From an uncultured Sphingorhabdus sp. (GTDB taxonomy: Bacteria; Pseudomonadota; Alphaproteobacteria; Sphingomonadales; Sphingomonadaceae): a stretch of 64,000 nucleotides of DNA. The notes under the pieces were generated by a model. It did not search any database, was not told the origin of the DNA, and saw nothing but the letters and a program-made list of their open reading frames with translations. The stretch is taken from NCBI GenBank assembly GCA_947492905.1, contig CANLOL010000001.1, positions 124,001-188,000 of the forward strand, written 5' to 3'. Position numbers and translations under genes: made by a program. Positions 37,202-45,425 of the stretch are shown piece by piece; positions within the stretch are counted from its first letter, which is position 1, and every line of letters starts with the position of its first letter.

Positions 37202-37740
37202 AATAATCGCATTCGGCGATAGGGTTGCCAAAGTGCGGCTATAGCAACCGGCGGCTGCGCGCTATCGTCCAAATCTCTATTGCTGTAAATATGCGCCGCA
37301 AGACGGATGATACCGCTGCGCAATTGATCGGGCAGCATATCCCAATTTTTGCTAAGGCCAGCGCTATAGCTAACTCTAATCCGTGGATGGTTTTGTCCAT
37401 TATGCACTAAAACACGCCCTTTTGATTGGGCATTAATATCGATCGCATAATTTTGTATTGGCAAGGCTATGGCATCACCCAACGCCGTTAAACCCATGAC
37501 GGATTCAATCATTACGACTGGCGATTTTGATAAATATTGCCAGTCTTTTGAAACATGCATTTCCTCAATAGTCTTGCTCAACAAAGGCGATGCACCAATG
37601 AAATTTGCACATATATCCAATGATGCACGCAGCAAGCTATAAAGTTTTGCATCTTCATGGGATAAGGTGATGCGCAAATAATCTTTTAATTCATTCAGCG
37701 CATTAACGGGCAGCTCAGGCGGCGTTGATTCTATCATCAT
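37198..37740 (-). CDS. Head-tail adaptor (GTA gp6-like)
   Basis: The 180-residue protein shows the GTA gp6/HK97 gp6 connector pattern: NALNELKDYLRITLSHEDAK, LLRASLDICANFIG, and a C-terminal RLAAHIYSNRDLDDSAQPPV, AIAALWQPYRRMRLL. These form the ring that binds under the portal. It starts within the stop of the fibre-tail adaptor gene (ATGA) and ends within the start of the next gene (ATGA), so translation is coupled. Confidence 0.9.
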   Translation of the reverse strand: MMIESTPPELPVNALNELKDYLRITLSHEDAKLYSLLRASLDICANFIGASPLLSKTIEEMHVSKDWQYLSKSPVVMIESVMGLTALGDAIALPIQNYAIDINAQSKGRVLVHNGQNHPRIRVSYSAGLSKNWDMLPDQLRSGIIRLAAHIYSNRDLDDSAQPPVAIAALWQPYRRMRLL

Positions 37741-38018
37741 CGTTTCTCCACACGAAAGCTGATACTGCGCTCATCACGCTCGCCATTTTCCAAAACGACT
37801 TGATTGCGCACATCATAAACGCGCCCAGATACGCCGCCTTCTATAGTGACGGTTGTTATCTTTCCGTCATGGCTGGATTCAGCGGCAAAAATTGCATTTT
37901 CATGTTGCGGTGTTACCGTCCATATTGAGGATTGAATTATATCATTGCCAAGATGGCCTGCGCCCCAATCGATCTTATAATCAATTCGCGCAGATGGGTC
38001 TTTTACAAAGACACGCAT
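37737..38018 (-). CDS. Phage fibre-tail adaptor-like protein
   Basis: The 93-residue protein begins MRVFVKDPSARIDYKIDW and contains a beta-rich core with TIEGGVSGRVYDVRNQV and ERDERSISF. This is the pattern of small phage proteins that I know as fibre-tail adaptors (K-DP-A-LDY-DW at the N-terminus, then GG-G-Y-V). AGGGAG precedes the start. It sits next to the tail-fibre gene, which supports a role in attaching the fibre. It is absent from the Rhodobacter order at this place. Confidence 0.7.
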   Translation of the reverse strand: MRVFVKDPSARIDYKIDWGAGHLGNDIIQSSIWTVTPQHENAIFAAESSHDGKITTVTIEGGVSGRVYDVRNQVVLENGERDERSISFRVEKR

Positions 38019-38058
38019 GTCTTGCTCCCTTTTGTTAAAATGTTAGAGATTGCGGCAA

Positions 38059-38220
38059 TTAACCGCGTGTCGGTTTTATACTATTTTGCTCAGCATATTG
38101 GGGTTGAACGCGCCCTTCTTGATGCACGGATATTGATAGGCTGCTATCATTATCAAGCGGCCTGATAGTGCTCCGAAAAGGTGCGGCTATTGCCTGTGAG
38201 GCGATACTAAAACCAAGCAT
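38059..38220 (-). CDS. Small protein, 53 residues, coupled to the fibre gene
   Basis: The ATG overlaps the fibre-gene stop as TAATG, so translation can be coupled. It fills the otherwise empty 200-base gap before the fibre-tail adaptor. The peptide starts MLGFSIASQAIAAPFRST, which could be a short hydrophobic anchor or signal, and continues with a polar PLDNDSSLSISVHQEGRV part. No family is recognised. A fibre chaperone or accessory role is inferred from position only. The case for a real gene rests on the overlap and compact packing. Confidence 0.5.
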   Translation of the reverse strand: MLGFSIASQAIAAPFRSTIRPLDNDSSLSISVHQEGRVQPQYAEQNSIKPTRG

Positions 38221-39866
38221 TAGATACGCTCAATCAGAGTATTTATTTGCTCTTTTAGGGCATTTATTTCGCCTTGCTGGCGCTTGGTTTCGCGCAAGCT
38301 CCACGCCGATGCCAATGCAAATAATTGGTCATATTTTACGCCATAGCTATCGCCAGCCTCTTGGATTAAATTGCGCTCCATAATGGGCTCACCATCATCA
38401 TCTAACATCTGATGCCCATCATCGTCTAATTTGAGAGCGTCCTCATATTGCGCATCCCATTTATGATAATTGAGCAAACCCATAGCGGCTATTTGATCAT
38501 CATCCATACCCACAGATTTTGCGCCGCGTTCTATATCTTGCGCCAATACACCGATTTGGATTTTGCCATCACTATCCTTTCCGCCTTCACCCTTCATAGT
38601 GAAATTTTTCCATTGAATGATGGCGCCATACCAATCGAGCATTTGATCGGTAATGAGCGCTATATTTTCTTTGTGCCGTTCGTCCGATGTGACAATCGGA
38701 TTATTAGCCAAATATAGATTAGAAATTCTCTTATTGGCGGCTCCTATATCGCTTCTATTATCCAACATTGGTTCTATACCGTGTCGGAATTTAGACGCCT
38801 CTTGCGGATGCAATACCACGCTTAATCCGCCTAAAAAACCATTGTTGGTTTGGGTTCTAACATTGAAAGAACCGTTATTTTGATCGCCTTGGTAATTTAA
38901 TCCCGCATTGATGTAAAAACCCAACATATTGGTATAATTTGCGCCCCATCTCAATGAAGGGCCCGAATCTGGTCTTGATGCAGCATATGCTAGCTGGATT
39001 GTACCCGATGGTATTTCAATCGTAGAAGGCGATATTATATTACCACCATCTGCACGGCGCGCGGGAAAAGCATCGCCCGCAATCGTGACAAAATTCTGTC
39101 CCGAAGCTCCAACAGCAACGTTTAGCCTATCATTGGTCCTTAGAAAATTTTGCGCCGTTAGATTATTAATTCCAAGGTCAGCAAAGCTATGCTCATGATT
39201 TGCATCGGCATAATCGCCCGCCTCTTGTTTGCTGGCTAATATATCGCTTAAGCCCGCAATAGTCTCTGCATCATGGCTATGATCGGCGCTGGCATAATCG
39301 CCTGCTTCTTGTTTGCTGGCTAATATATCGCTCAAGCCTGCAATAGATTCTGCATCATGACTATGATCGGCGCTGGCATAATCGCCCGCCTCTTGTTTGC
39401 TGGTCAATATATCGCTTAAGCCTGCAATAGTCTCTGCATCATGGCTATGATTGGCGCTCGCATAATCGCCTGCCTCTTGCTTGCTCGCTAATGCTTGGTC
39501 CAATCCATCTATGCTTGCCATATCATGCTGATGCGCAATGACCTCATTGCTCTGCTGGTTAAACCAATCAGCGGATATGGTCAGATTTATATTTTTACGG
39601 CCCGATGAAAAATCCACCAACTCATCATTGTGCGATGAAATTATGGGAGCACGTGCCAACAAAGATTGCGCATCAAGATGCCCTATACCCACTTCCCATT
39701 CATTCGCTTCGTCATCATGGCTTATCGCGTAATAAAATGTACGGCCCGCTGGCACGCTATTCGCAAAACTGCGATAGCCCGCCACAGGCCCATCGAGCTG
39801 CATATTATCAGTGCCGCTAGTGCGCGATGTTTCTCTGACAAGGTCTGCAAAAAATAATATGGTCAT
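38220..39866 (-). CDS. Tail fibre with HxH repeats and S74 intramolecular chaperone
   Basis: 548 residues. The N-terminal domain (about 1-105) matches alphaproteobacterial phage tail-fibre starts (DRV-type FADLVRETS, then AGYRSFANSVPAGRTFYYAI). Residues 112-223 hold four 28-residue repeats, each starting with HxHD and ending SKQEAGDYASA. A fifth HEH follows. After a beta-rich shaft, residues 394-548 form a Peptidase_S74 domain: SDERHKENI supplies the Ser394/Lys399 dyad for self-cleavage before Ser394, and the end is a coiled coil. Such fibres trimerise and bind cell-surface glycans. It lies between capsid and adaptor genes, behind a strong terminator. Confidence 0.88.
   Translation of the reverse strand: MTILFFADLVRETSRTSGTDNMQLDGPVAGYRSFANSVPAGRTFYYAISHDDEANEWEVGIGHLDAQSLLARAPIISSHNDELVDFSSGRKNINLTISADWFNQQSNEVIAHQHDMASIDGLDQALASKQEAGDYASANHSHDAETIAGLSDILTSKQEAGDYASADHSHDAESIAGLSDILASKQEAGDYASADHSHDAETIAGLSDILASKQEAGDYADANHEHSFADLGINNLTAQNFLRTNDRLNVAVGASGQNFVTIAGDAFPARRADGGNIISPSTIEIPSGTIQLAYAASRPDSGPSLRWGANYTNMLGFYINAGLNYQGDQNNGSFNVRTQTNNGFLGGLSVVLHPQEASKFRHGIEPMLDNRSDIGAANKRISNLYLANNPIVTSDERHKENIALITDQMLDWYGAIIQWKNFTMKGEGGKDSDGKIQIGVLAQDIERGAKSVGMDDDQIAAMGLLNYHKWDAQYEDALKLDDDGHQMLDDDGEPIMERNLIQEAGDSYGVKYDQLFALASAWSLRETKRQQGEINALKEQINTLIERI
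39198..39533 (-). repeat. Four tandem 84-bp repeats in the fibre gene
   Basis: Four units of exactly 84 bp encode 28-residue repeats (H112, H140, H168 and H196 as first residues). The inner three are nearly identical at protein level; the outermost N-terminal one has diverged. Unit number could change by recombination without frame loss. Confidence 0.9.
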
Positions 39867-39879
39867 ATCTGCCTCTTAT

Positions 39880-39918
39880 AAAAAAACCTGTGCCAGCAGG
39901 GGGAGAGCCGGCACAGGT
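39880..39918 (-). terminator. Strong intrinsic terminator directly behind the capsid gene
   Basis: On the minus strand ACCTGTGCC (39918-39910) and GGCACAGGT (39894-39886) pair perfectly over nine bases with a 15-base loop. A run of seven T's (39886-39880) follows. It lies about 50 bases behind the capsid stop and before the fibre gene, inside what is otherwise one long operon. Confidence 0.88.
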
Positions 39919-39925
39919 CATCCAT

Positions 39926-39945
39926 CCCAGAAGAGTCATTCTGGG
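39926..39945 (-). other. Second hairpin behind the capsid gene
   Basis: CCCAGAA and TTCTGGG form a perfect 7-bp stem with a 6-base loop between the capsid stop and the terminator. Stable hairpins at this place can protect the upstream mRNA from 3'-exonucleases. Confidence 0.6.
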
Positions 39946-39971
39946 CTGAATAATGTTGTGATGAACGTGAT

Positions 39972-41189
39972 TTAGCTGGCTGAGAATTTCAGCAATTTAA
40001 TCGCTTCGCTGTTCATCACTTGTCCGCCAATGCGCTTGGTCGCATAAAAATGCACAAAGGGCTTATTGGTGAATGGATCGCGCAAGATTTGCGTCGCTTT
40101 GCGCTCTGCAATCAAATAACCTGCTCTGAAATTACCAAATGCAATGGAGAGGCTATCGGCGGTGACGTCGGGCATATCTTCGGCTTCTACCACAGGATAA
40201 CCCAACAATGTATCGGGCTGACCAGAGGCCAAGGACGGTTGCCATAAAAATGCACCATCGCTCGTTTTGAATTTGCGGATATGCGCCAATGTGCTGCTAT
40301 TCATAACAAATGCCGCACCCTGACGATAGGAAGCGCGCAGGCTATGCACCAGATCAACGATTTGATCTTCTGGATTATCGCTACCAAAATCACCATCGCT
40401 GCCCGTGGCAATATATTGCAAAGTACCAAAAGCGCGATTGGCATCATCCGCATCGCTTGTCGCTTCGGTTAAGAAACCGCGCGGTTGATTGACGCCGCTG
40501 CCCAGCACAAAGGCGCTGCCCTCGGCTCTTGCAAATTCACGCGCAATTTCATCGGCCAGCCAATTTTGCACATCGAATGCCGCATCATCGAGCATCGCTT
40601 GAGACGCTGCTGGATTAGCATATAGCTCGCCCGTTGGCGGCGCAATTTCATTGAAATTAGGCGTATCGGTCTCTGGACGGCCAGCAACCTCGCTCACCCA
40701 ACCCGATGGCGTGCCACCATTGGTCACCAATTTACGATAACCTGCGCTGCCCGTTTGCACCATAGTCGCGATGCTGCGAATGGGCGAAATATCGGTCAAA
40801 GTTTTGCCAATCATAGCATCAATTTGCTGCGGAACAGCATAGCCGCCATCCGATGGACTTGCGCCCGATAGGCTCTTAATCTCTTGATCAATACCGCGCC
40901 GCAAATATTGGTCCACAAAGGCAACCGCTTTTGGATCACGCATCGATTTTTCACCGCTTTCTAATGCGGGACGCGCCGCAGCAGATGAAACTTTTGCCAT
41001 TTGCCCTTGCAAAGTTTTGACATCAGATTTTGTACCATCAACATCACTGCGCAAGGCCTTTATTTCGGTCTTTTGCACCTCTTGTTCATCGGCAATAACC
41101 GCCATATCTTCGGCGGCTATCACAGCATCAAAAGAAGATTCCATAGGGTCAGCTTTTGTTTCTAATTCTATATTCAGGGGGGTATCCAT
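39972..41189 (-). CDS. HK97-type major capsid protein (GTA gp5-like)
   Basis: About 405 residues from the ATG at 41189 (MDTPLNIELETK). A GTG at 41267, overlapping the protease stop as GTGA, would add 26 residues. The N-terminal part (about 25-75) is a coiled coil rich in DEQEVQKTEIKALRSDVDG, the scaffold segment that the prohead protease removes. The mature part begins near the RPALESGEKSMRD region and has the HK97 fold motifs GGYAVPQQID, VLGSGVNQPRGFLT, AAFVMNSSTLAHIRK and LLGYPVVEAEDMP. It builds the particle shell. Confidence 0.93.
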   Translation of the reverse strand: MDTPLNIELETKADPMESSFDAVIAAEDMAVIADEQEVQKTEIKALRSDVDGTKSDVKTLQGQMAKVSSAAARPALESGEKSMRDPKAVAFVDQYLRRGIDQEIKSLSGASPSDGGYAVPQQIDAMIGKTLTDISPIRSIATMVQTGSAGYRKLVTNGGTPSGWVSEVAGRPETDTPNFNEIAPPTGELYANPAASQAMLDDAAFDVQNWLADEIAREFARAEGSAFVLGSGVNQPRGFLTEATSDADDANRAFGTLQYIATGSDGDFGSDNPEDQIVDLVHSLRASYRQGAAFVMNSSTLAHIRKFKTSDGAFLWQPSLASGQPDTLLGYPVVEAEDMPDVTADSLSIAFGNFRAGYLIAERKATQILRDPFTNKPFVHFYATKRIGGQVMNSEAIKLLKFSAS

Positions 41190-41263
41190 ATATAATTTAC
41201 CTTTCATTTTCGTCTTAATCTTAGGAGCTACTTCTCCTATATTTGAGGATGATTTGGCGATCT

Positions 41264-41674
41264 TCACTCTACCAAATGCACCCTCGCCAGCGGCTGCATA
41301 GGAAATGTAACCAAACTGATTTCTGCGACATCAAGCGCCAATAATTCACGCGGTTTTGTGCCTTGAGAATTTTGCACACGATAACCAAAAGACAGGCCTT
41401 CTATCGCCCTTTGTTTGAGTAATTTTATCGCCTCATGCGCGCGCTTATTATCATCCAATGAAGCAATGATACGCAGGCCGCGCTTATCAACCTTTGCATA
41501 ATCAATCGTGCCAATTTTCTGCATAGGATCATGTTGCCAAAGCAGCGGTAAATTTGGTTTAATCGCCTCAAATGCGCGTGGCCGAATTATATCACCGCCC
41601 TTATCTAATCTGTTGAAAATGGCCGCATAGCCAGCGATACGAAACAGATGGTTTCGGCTCTTTTTCATCATCAT
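41264..41674 (-). CDS. HK97-type prohead protease (GTA gp4-like)
   Basis: 136 residues from the ATG at 41674, which overlaps the preceding stop (ATGA); the frame is open further up, but without the family pattern. Motifs: FRIAGYAAIFNRLDKGGDII near the start, LLWQHDPMQKIG with His48, and EGLSFGYRV with Ser95. These are the His and Ser of U35 prohead proteases. It trims capsid scaffold segments during head maturation. Confidence 0.9.
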   Translation of the reverse strand: MMMKKSRNHLFRIAGYAAIFNRLDKGGDIIRPRAFEAIKPNLPLLWQHDPMQKIGTIDYAKVDKRGLRIIASLDDNKRAHEAIKLLKQRAIEGLSFGYRVQNSQGTKPRELLALDVAEISLVTFPMQPLARVHLVE

Positions 41675-41979
41675 GAAAGCAATCCGCCTTGGCCAACGCG
41701 CACAACAATGCCAAGCAATAAAAGCGCCAATATACCGCGCACCAACCATGTGATAATCGCTTTGGTAGCCGATGATTTTGCATCGCGCCAAGCTTGTAAT
41801 AATTCGCGCAATTCTGCCAAATCCTCTTTGGCATTATCACCGCTTAATCCCATGCGCTCCAGTACGCGCTTTGCGCCCAAATCGCTGGATTCCTCTACGA
41901 TAGCGCGCAAAGTTACCAAATCCGTGCCATCGGCATGCGCCTGCGCAAATAATCGTGCTAGCATCTCATCATGCTTCAT
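41671..41979 (-). CDS. Small protein with C-terminal membrane segment (gp3.5 position)
   Basis: About 102 residues from the third of three successive ATGs (41985/41982/41979). AAGGA is inside the portal gene's end. The N-terminal two thirds are helical and charged (AKEDLAELRELLQAWRDAKS). The C-terminus is one hydrophobic helix (WLVRGILALLLLGIVV). Genes of this size and layout lie between portal and protease in GTA clusters. The role is unknown. Confidence 0.7.
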   Translation of the reverse strand: MKHDEMLARLFAQAHADGTDLVTLRAIVEESSDLGAKRVLERMGLSGDNAKEDLAELRELLQAWRDAKSSATKAIITWLVRGILALLLLGIVVRVGQGGLLS

Positions 41980-43159
41980 CATCATTTCCTTCATTATCTC
42001 TTTGTGTTTCCAGCCTCAGCATCGCTCTTTTTTCATCATCGCTCAGGAAATTAGCCGATGATATTTGCGACCATAATCGCTCACGATCTTCTGATAATGC
42101 GCTCACTTGATCCAGATCTACGAATAGCGAAATATCATCAAACCATGGCAGAGCGCCCGATGATAAACCATGTTCCAATGCCGATAATATTTTGCCCATC
42201 AACGGCAATATTGTCAGACGCCAAAGCGCTCTATTGGCTTCTCTATAATTGGCATAGCTATTATCCCCAGGGATACCGAGCAGCATCGGCGGCACACCAA
42301 ATGCCAGCGCAATATCGCGCGCAGTGGTCGCTTTTAATTCCACAAAATCCATATCCGCCGGCGATAGGCTCATGGCTTGCCATTTCAATCCACCCTCTAA
42401 CAACATGGGGCGGCCCGCATTATTGCTGCCGCTAAAACTACTCTCCATTTCACTGCGCAGTCGATCAAATTGCACATCAGAGAGCGGCACGGCATTATCG
42501 CCGCCATCATAGACAAGCGCCCCCGATGGCCGCGCTGCATTTTCCAAGATTGATTTATTCCAGCGCGTTGCTGCATTATGCACTCTGATAGATTGTGCCG
42601 CAGCGCAGAGGCATCCCAATCCATAATGATCATCGCTAGGATGAAAGCTTTTGATATGGATAATCTGCATACGGCCCAGCGCATCATGCGCATCAATATA
42701 TTCTATTTGCTCGCCTACCCTATATTCATAGCGCATCGGCCAGCCGCGATTATCAGCAATGATGCGCACCCTATCGGGCCGCAATGGATAGAGCGCAGTG
42801 GGAGTATCTTCACCCATCACCAATTGAACATAAGCATTACCATGCAGCATTATATGCGATGCAATAGTTTCCAGCAAAGATTGGCCATGATGATTGTTAT
42901 AAACCAGATCGGTTATTTCATCTTTTTTATTTGAACCAATGATTATTGGCGTATTACCCGAAGCATCGGATACGATACGCACACAACGCTGCACTATGGC
43001 ATTATTTTCATAGCCTTCCCGCAGTGCATTTTCATAAGAAATATCATCATCTTTATAATCCAAATAGCCATTAAAAAACCGCCCTAAAGGCGGTCTATTT
43101 TCAGTCCCATTTTGCTCTGCCCCCTTAAAGGCGAGCGATAATCTGTCTATCCAGCGCAT
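41969..43159 (-). CDS. Portal protein (GTA gp3-like)
   Basis: The 396-residue protein has HK97-family portal motifs: AIVQRCVRIVSDASGNTPII, LLETIASHIMLHGNAYVQLV, LYPLRPDRVRI and AFGVPPMLLGIPGDNSYANY, then REANRALW. The dodecameric ring is the DNA entry point of the head and the docking site for terminase and adaptor. AAGGAT precedes the start. Confidence 0.94.
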   Translation of the reverse strand: MRWIDRLSLAFKGAEQNGTENRPPLGRFFNGYLDYKDDDISYENALREGYENNAIVQRCVRIVSDASGNTPIIIGSNKKDEITDLVYNNHHGQSLLETIASHIMLHGNAYVQLVMGEDTPTALYPLRPDRVRIIADNRGWPMRYEYRVGEQIEYIDAHDALGRMQIIHIKSFHPSDDHYGLGCLCAAAQSIRVHNAATRWNKSILENAARPSGALVYDGGDNAVPLSDVQFDRLRSEMESSFSGSNNAGRPMLLEGGLKWQAMSLSPADMDFVELKATTARDIALAFGVPPMLLGIPGDNSYANYREANRALWRLTILPLMGKILSALEHGLSSGALPWFDDISLFVDLDQVSALSEDRERLWSQISSANFLSDDEKRAMLRLETQRDNEGNDDEA

Positions 43160-43175
43160 ATTTTAATCCTTATGT

Positions 43176-44513
43176 TCATCGTCTAATTTTTGGTGCAATA
43201 TTGCGCCGCAGTAATAATTCACTCAAAGCCCACACCAGCGCATCGGCCCTATCGGGTGATCGGCCAGGCCCGACATAATCACCGCCGCTCATCAATCCGC
43301 AAAGCTGATCTTCCAACTGCATGAATAGTCCAGCATGAAAAACCCTACCTGCCTCATAAAGCGCCGCCACAGGTTCCGCTCTGGCAACCTTGCCGCGCGA
43401 GGCATGCACCAATGTAACGGCGGCATTAATATTGGCGGCTTGCAAGACGCTTTTGACCATCGCACCACCTTGATTAGCTTCTGCTATAATCCGATCAGCA
43501 TCCCAGATAGCCACTGCATCAGCCACCTTTCTGGCCCATGTCTCTGGCGAAGCTTTTTCGGCGCTATGATCCGCCAAAATATAGGCTTTACCTTCATCAT
43601 CAAGCCCAGCCACAATGATGCCGCACGCATCGCCATGGGCGCTAATGGGCGGATCTACAGCAACAATGATGCGCCGCATCCTATCGCGCGCTATAGGTAA
43701 AACCCGCTGCGCCTCAATCAAGGTTCGGCTCCATAAAGCGCCTTCTATATCTTCGATCATCTCGCCATTTAATTCTTGGCGGCCCAGCGATGTCCCTGCA
43801 TATTGATTATGCACCGCATTTATAAATCTTGCAGGCAAATTGGCTATATTTTCATGCGTGCTGCCCTTGGTTATCACAACATCTTTTTCCGCCATTATCT
43901 GTTTGAGCAATGGCACAGGGCGCGGCGTAGTCGTCACCAAACATTGCGGATTTTCACCCAAACGCATACCCATCCATAAATTATCCCATATATCTCCATT
44001 CAATTGCCCTGCCCCCATATTCCATTTGGCCAATTCATCGCACCAAGCATGGCTATGTTGCGGCCCGCGAAGCGCATCGGCTTCCCCTGCTGAATAGCAA
44101 AAAACCTGCGCCCCATTGGGATAGGTTAAGCGGCGCAATGACGATTCATATTCTGGCCGTTCTTCTTCAGGGCCAATGGATAATAATCCGCTTTCTCCGC
44201 TCACCATGATGCTGCGCGTTTCATGATGGTTCGCCCCAATCAAGGCTATGCGCGCATCTGGATCATTTTGAGCAATAGTGCGCACCCATTCAGCGCCTGC
44301 GCGGGTTTTACCAAAACCGCGGCCCGCCATAATTAACCAAATACGCCAATTTTCTCGGGCATCGCATTGGGATGGCGGCAATTGTTCGGGCCGTGCATTC
44401 CACGTCCAATTATACAGGATTTCGCGCTGTCCATCTGCGCCTAATTCTTCTAATATTTTGGCAATTTCTTCATCGGGCAATAGCGCTAATTTTTCAATTT
44501 CAGAATGGCTCAT
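43176..44513 (-). CDS. Terminase large subunit (GTA gp2-like)
   Basis: The 445-residue protein has the ATPase Walker A at residues 64-70 (GRGFGKT) and the acidic pair of Walker B in WCDELAKW (157-164). The C-terminal RNase-H-like nuclease begins about residue 285 (IIVAVDPPISAHGDACG), with later Asp residues in SPDRADALVWA. It packages DNA and cuts it when the head is full. In GTAs this takes up random host DNA. The start overlaps the small-subunit stop (ATGA, 44510-44513). Confidence 0.95.
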   Translation of the reverse strand: MSHSEIEKLALLPDEEIAKILEELGADGQREILYNWTWNARPEQLPPSQCDARENWRIWLIMAGRGFGKTRAGAEWVRTIAQNDPDARIALIGANHHETRSIMVSGESGLLSIGPEEERPEYESSLRRLTYPNGAQVFCYSAGEADALRGPQHSHAWCDELAKWNMGAGQLNGDIWDNLWMGMRLGENPQCLVTTTPRPVPLLKQIMAEKDVVITKGSTHENIANLPARFINAVHNQYAGTSLGRQELNGEMIEDIEGALWSRTLIEAQRVLPIARDRMRRIIVAVDPPISAHGDACGIIVAGLDDEGKAYILADHSAEKASPETWARKVADAVAIWDADRIIAEANQGGAMVKSVLQAANINAAVTLVHASRGKVARAEPVAALYEAGRVFHAGLFMQLEDQLCGLMSGGDYVGPGRSPDRADALVWALSELLLRRNIAPKIRR

Positions 44514-45091
44514 TCCGCTATGATATTAGCCTTATTTAATTTGCCGCTATCGGTGGATAAAGACTTCACTTCTGATGTTCCATTCAGCCTGCGTTTTATA
44601 TCGCTAATCCGGCGCATTAATGCTTGATAGGTTTCATCGCTATTGGTCATATCGTCTTTCTTTCCTGTTTTATGGTCAGCAACATTGGCGAGATGCAGCG
44701 ACAAAAGCCGCATCGCCATCGTGTCGTTCAAATCGTTAAATACACCCGTTTTTTTACCGCCATAGATAATCGGTTTTTCCGTTCCATAGCGCGCTCTACG
44801 TAGCATTTCGAGCATCAGCTCATCATAAGCAATCTCAATCGCTTCGGCCCATTGCTCCTTAAATTTCGTATCTGTTTTGCGGTGTCGATAAACAGTATCA
44901 ACGCTCACCCCTGTATCATCTGCGCTTTGCTGCACATTACAACTTTGCGAGAGATGGCGCAAAAATGTTGCTTTCCTACTTTTATCAAATGTTACGCGTT
45001 TAGAAGTTTTATCAGACTTTTTCTGCGCGGTTTTTTTGACAATATTTTCATTATCACTAACAAGCGAAACAGCAGATTTCTTTTTGGACAT
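44510..45091 (-). CDS. Terminase small subunit-like protein (GTA gp1-like), first gene of the cluster
   Basis: The 193-residue protein has a basic N-terminal tail and a helix-turn-helix at about residues 45-70 (SCNVQQSADDTGVSVDTVYR). A helical oligomerisation part follows (WAEAIEIAYDELMLEMLRRA) and a polar C-terminus. This is the layout of GTA gp1-type small terminases, which recruit DNA to the large subunit. In GTAs they bind with low sequence specificity. It opens the minus-strand cluster and overlaps the next gene by four bases. Confidence 0.88.
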   Translation of the reverse strand: MSKKKSAVSLVSDNENIVKKTAQKKSDKTSKRVTFDKSRKATFLRHLSQSCNVQQSADDTGVSVDTVYRHRKTDTKFKEQWAEAIEIAYDELMLEMLRRARYGTEKPIIYGGKKTGVFNDLNDTMAMRLLSLHLANVADHKTGKKDDMTNSDETYQALMRRISDIKRRLNGTSEVKSLSTDSGKLNKANIIAE

Positions 45092-45425
45092 TGCGCGGGC
45101 CTTATCATTAAGCCCCCTTAGATTGAAATTGGTTTTTAGATTGGGTTTGGAAATGAAGCACTGTGCAATATCTCTTTGCGAATCGCTTTATCTCGACTGT
45201 ATATATATTTGCCATAAAGGCGTGACGATGTCAAATTAAAAAAACCTATTTGGTTAATTTTAATCGTGCTGAAAACATCTCTGCATCTATTGTTTATGCT
45301 TTATATATGAATTTATCCCCCGTGAAAGGCAGCAAAATTCCATATGAAGCTTGCGGAATCTGATTGATACGTTAAGCCTTGCTCTAAGGGCACAGCACAA
45401 CATCATTTATTTTGAGGGAAGTAGA
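45092..45425. other. 334-bp divergent region between the GTA cluster and the alanine symporter
   Basis: AT-rich with no supported gene. It must contain the GTA promoter (minus) and the symporter promoter (plus). On the minus strand TTGACA lies at 45234-45229, followed by an AT-rich stretch (45211-45200), but no spacing gives a good -10. No CtrA-type TTAA-N7-TTAA and no glycine-riboswitch-like core was seen. Confidence 0.5.

Noticed and set aside
39198-39533. CRISPR-like or satellite array
   Set aside because: The 84-bp units are contiguous, in frame and without spacers. They code for protein repeats.
41267-41267. GTG start of the capsid protein overlapping the protease stop
   Set aside because: Possible, but the following ATG at 41189 gives the usual capsid N-terminus with a ribosome-binding-like AAAGG. 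Both are noted in the capsid entry.
28522-45091. Reading the head-tail cluster as an intact prophage
   Set aside because: No integrase, repressor, replication or lysis genes and no attachment-site repeats are seen at the borders, and gene order follows the GTA type. The fibre module alone does not make it a prophage.
45092-45425. Glycine riboswitch before the alanine symporter or CtrA site before the GTA
   Set aside because: No tandem glycine aptamer and no TTAA-N7-TTAA was found. The TTAA copies present have the wrong spacing.
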